A model generated the notes under the pieces. The model searched no databases, was not told the DNA's origin, and was given only the letters and a program-made list of their open reading frames with translations. The position numbers and the translations under genes are program-made. From Frankia sp. (GTDB lineage Bacteria > Actinomycetota > Actinomycetes > Frankiales > Frankiaceae), in contig JADGHD010000196.1 of assembly GCA_019689615.1 (NCBI GenBank), forward strand, positions 1-8,166: a DNA stretch of 8,166 nt, written 5' to 3'. Position 1 is the first letter of the stretch. Every line of letters starts with the position of its first letter. This document shows, in pieces, positions 6,319 to 8,166 of this stretch.

Positions 6319-6333
6319 CGACCCGGTGGGTCG
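6319..6333 (-). repeat. Short hairpin downstream of malQ
   Basis: CGACCC-GGT-GGGTCG is a perfect 6-bp stem with a 3-nt loop, 82 bp after the malQ stop. It may contribute to termination together with the 6261-6282 stem, but could also be chance. Confidence 0.3.
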
Positions 6334-6414
6334 GCCTCGCCGGGCGGGGTCAGCTCGGGTCACGGCTGGCCCCATCCGGCCATCGCCGCGCCGATCAGCC
6401 GGGAGCGGATCGCG

Positions 6415-8166
6415 TCAGCCCGGGCCGCGGGTGGCCACCTGCGCGAGCACCGCGGCCAGCTCGTTGACCCGCTCGTCGGCCATCAGCTCCTCCAGGGTGA
6501 GCGGGACCCCGCGGTCGTCCCTGACCGGTAGCCGCCAGTTCGGGTAGCTGTCGACCGTTCCAGGCAGGTTCGGCTGGTGCCGGTCGCCCACGGCGTCGCC
6601 GAACGCCGCGAGGACGATCCGCGCCGGCGTGGCGACCAGCGTCCGGTGCATGCCGAGCACCGCGTCCCGCCGCAGCCCTGGCGGCAGGTCGTCGGGCAGG
6701 TCCGCGAACGACCCGTCCGGCCCGCCGTCGACGGCGAGCATCCCGTGGGCGCGCAGGGCGTCGAGCAGGCGGGCACGGGCGGCTCGCCACTCGGCCGCCT
6801 CGGCCGCGGCCGGCCGCGCGAGCAGGCCGCGCTCCGCCCGCGCCCGGACGTGCTCCCCGGCCAGGAAGCCGGCCGCGGTGGGCAGGTCGTGGGTGGTGAC
6901 GCTGGCCATCGTCTGCGCGCGCCAGGCCGACGGCGGCAGCGGCCGGCCGGACTCGTCGGCCTCGAACCACAGCACCGCCGAGCCGAGCACGCCGTGGCTG
7001 GCGAGCGTGGCCGCCACGGTCTCCTCGACCGTCCCCAGGTCCTCCCCCACGATCAGCGCGCCGGCCCGAGTGGCCGCCAACGCGATCACACCCAGCATCG
7101 CCTCGGCGTCGTAGCGGACGAACGCCCCGTCGGCGGCGCCCGAGCCGGCCGGGATCCACCAGAGCCGGAACAGCCCGAGGATGTGGTCGACCCGCAGCCC
7201 ACCACCGCGGCGCAGCATGGCCGCGACCATCCGGCGCAGCGGGGCGTAGCCGGCGTCGGCCAGCCGGTCCGGCCGCCACGGCGGCAGCCCCCAGTCCTGC
7301 CCCTGCTGGTTGAACGCGTCCGGCGGGGCGCCGATGGTGGCCCCCGCGGCGAACATGTCCCGGTCGACCCAGGTGTCGGCGCCGCCCGGGTCCACCCCGA
7401 CCGCCAGGTCGTGCACGATGCCCACCCGCATGCCGGCGGCCCGCGCCGTGGCCTGCGCGGCGGCGAGCTGCTCCTCGGCGCGCCGCTGCAGCCACCGGTG
7501 GAACGCGATCCGCTCGGCCAGCTCGACGCGAGCGGCCGCCAGCGCCGATGCCGACCGGTCGCGCAGCCCGGCCGGCCAGCGCCGCCAGTCCGGCCCATAC
7601 CGCTCGGCCAGCGCGCACCAGGTGGCGAACTCGGTCAGCTCGTCGACCTGTCCCTGCTCGTCCGTCCGGCCGGCGCCGGCGCCCGGCCGCTGGCCGCTGT
7701 CCTCGTCGGCCGGCCGGGCGGCCCCGAACAGCAGCTCCAGGGCGGCGAGCTTGGCCTTCCACACCGCGTCCCGGTCGATCAGCGGCCCGAACCCGTCCTC
7801 GCCGGCCGCAGGCGCAGCGGCGCGGGCAGCCGCCGCGTGCGCGTCCACCGCCTGCCGAAGGGCGGGGTCCGCCGCGGCGTACTCGGGCGTGTCCTCGGGA
7901 CGCAGGTAGAGAGGAGAGACGAAGCGACGGCTGGCCGGGTAGTAGGGCGACGGCTGGACGGGCGTGGTCGGCGCGGTCGCGTGCAGCGGATTGACCAGCA
8001 GCACGTCGGCCCGCCCACCGGCGGCCGACCCCGACCAGGCCGCCAGCGTCCGCAGGTCAGCGAAGTCCCCCATCCCCCACGACCCAGCCGAGCGGACCGC
8101 GTAGAGCTGCACCATCCAGCCCCACATCCGCCCATCCCCCGCCGAGTCCGGCAGCCGGTCCGGCAC
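6415..8166 (-). CDS. malQ: 4-alpha-glucanotransferase (amylomaltase, GH77), partial at window edge
   Basis: This is the C-terminal 584 codons (stop included) of a GH77 4-alpha-glucanotransferase, which cuts alpha-1,4-glucans and transfers the piece to another glucan or glucose in cytosolic maltodextrin/glycogen metabolism. Counting from the right edge, the catalytic barrel begins at WGWMVQLYAVRS (about 15-26), followed by NPLHA and SPYYPASRRF. The nucleophile is D327 in GLRVDHILG, the acid/base E375 in IVGEDLGTV, and the transition-state stabiliser D427 in TTHDLP, all present with normal spacing. The acceptor-site loop region includes GAPPDAFNQQGQDWGLPPW. A GTG sits exactly at the edge (8164-8166), but I do not take it as the start: actinobacterial MalQ proteins are usually about 700 aa with an N-terminal domain before the barrel, so roughly 100-150 residues should lie outside. 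No clear terminator immediately follows. Confidence 0.95.
   Translation of the reverse strand: MPDRLPDSAGDGRMWGWMVQLYAVRSAGSWGMGDFADLRTLAAWSGSAAGGRADVLLVNPLHATAPTTPVQPSPYYPASRRFVSPLYLRPEDTPEYAAADPALRQAVDAHAAAARAAAPAAGEDGFGPLIDRDAVWKAKLAALELLFGAARPADEDSGQRPGAGAGRTDEQGQVDELTEFATWCALAERYGPDWRRWPAGLRDRSASALAAARVELAERIAFHRWLQRRAEEQLAAAQATARAAGMRVGIVHDLAVGVDPGGADTWVDRDMFAAGATIGAPPDAFNQQGQDWGLPPWRPDRLADAGYAPLRRMVAAMLRRGGGLRVDHILGLFRLWWIPAGSGAADGAFVRYDAEAMLGVIALAATRAGALIVGEDLGTVEETVAATLASHGVLGSAVLWFEADESGRPLPPSAWRAQTMASVTTHDLPTAAGFLAGEHVRARAERGLLARPAAAEAAEWRAARARLLDALRAHGMLAVDGGPDGSFADLPDDLPPGLRRDAVLGMHRTLVATPARIVLAAFGDAVGDRHQPNLPGTVDSYPNWRLPVRDDRGVPLTLEELMADERVNELAAVLAQVATRGPG

Larger units (their letters stand above)
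6156..6414. other. Intergenic region between malQ and the membrane-protein gene
   Basis: This 259-bp gap separates two minus-strand genes. It holds two hairpins (6261-6282 and 6319-6333) that could end malQ transcription, and near its left end the candidate promoter of the next operon. Open frames crossing it (for example from ATG 6260) look like noise. Confidence 0.5.

Noticed and set aside
3506..6547. A 1013-codon plus-strand frame across pepN, the convergent gap and the DUF5130 region
   Set aside because: Arg/Pro/Gly-rich low-complexity translation that crosses real genes and terminators; a shadow frame.
6037..6547. Plus-strand open frames crossing 6037-6547
   Set aside because: They lie antisense to the membrane-protein gene and malQ, with Arg/Pro-rich translations and no domain.
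7310..7994. Plus-strand frames inside malQ
   Set aside because: Antisense shadows of the malQ coding bias; Ala/Ser/Arg/Pro repeats without motifs.

Overview
This window is very GC-rich with strongly G/C-ending codons, GTG starts and purine-rich ribosome binding sites, which points to a mycothiol-producing actinomycete. A Frankia-like or related soil actinobacterium fits, but the genus cannot be fixed from the sequence alone. It looks like ordinary chromosomal housekeeping DNA. I see no transposase, integrase, CRISPR array, rRNA or tRNA.

Layout, left to right. Positions 1-67 are an extreme low-complexity block with 20 C and 20 G in two pure runs; a contig-edge artefact is possible. Two genes on the minus strand follow in one probable operon: an AI-2E-family (PerM/YhhT-like) membrane protein (2271-895) and, 50 bp after it, a DsbA-fold oxidoreductase of the mycothiol-dependent nitroreductase (Rv2466c-like) family (844-77). 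A 335-bp divergent intergenic region (2272-2606) separates them from pepN, a complete M1 aminopeptidase N on the plus strand (2607-5171). PepN faces a minus-strand pair across a 200-bp convergent gap holding two strong hairpins, one of which is a good intrinsic terminator for the minus-strand genes. The pair is a DUF5130/TPM-like protein (about 5782-5372) and, upstream with a short overlap, a small two-helix membrane protein (about 6155-5769) resembling the actinobacterial cytochrome aa3 accessory subunit CtaJ. After a 259-bp gap comes the 3' part of malQ (4-alpha-glucanotransferase, GH77) on the minus strand; it runs off the right edge.

How the genes fit together. From memory, the Rv2466c-like protein, pepN and a DUF5130-like gene are also neighbours in Mycobacterium tuberculosis (Rv2466c-Rv2467-Rv2468c). 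The window therefore seems to preserve an old actinobacterial neighbourhood, with an AI-2E-family gene next to the oxidoreductase. The genes combine thiol redox chemistry, cytosolic peptide turnover, a possible respiratory-oxidase subunit and alpha-glucan metabolism; no single pathway joins them. The least understood part is the membrane protein plus DUF5130 pair. No convincing new system is visible; the findings below are second-look points, not discoveries.
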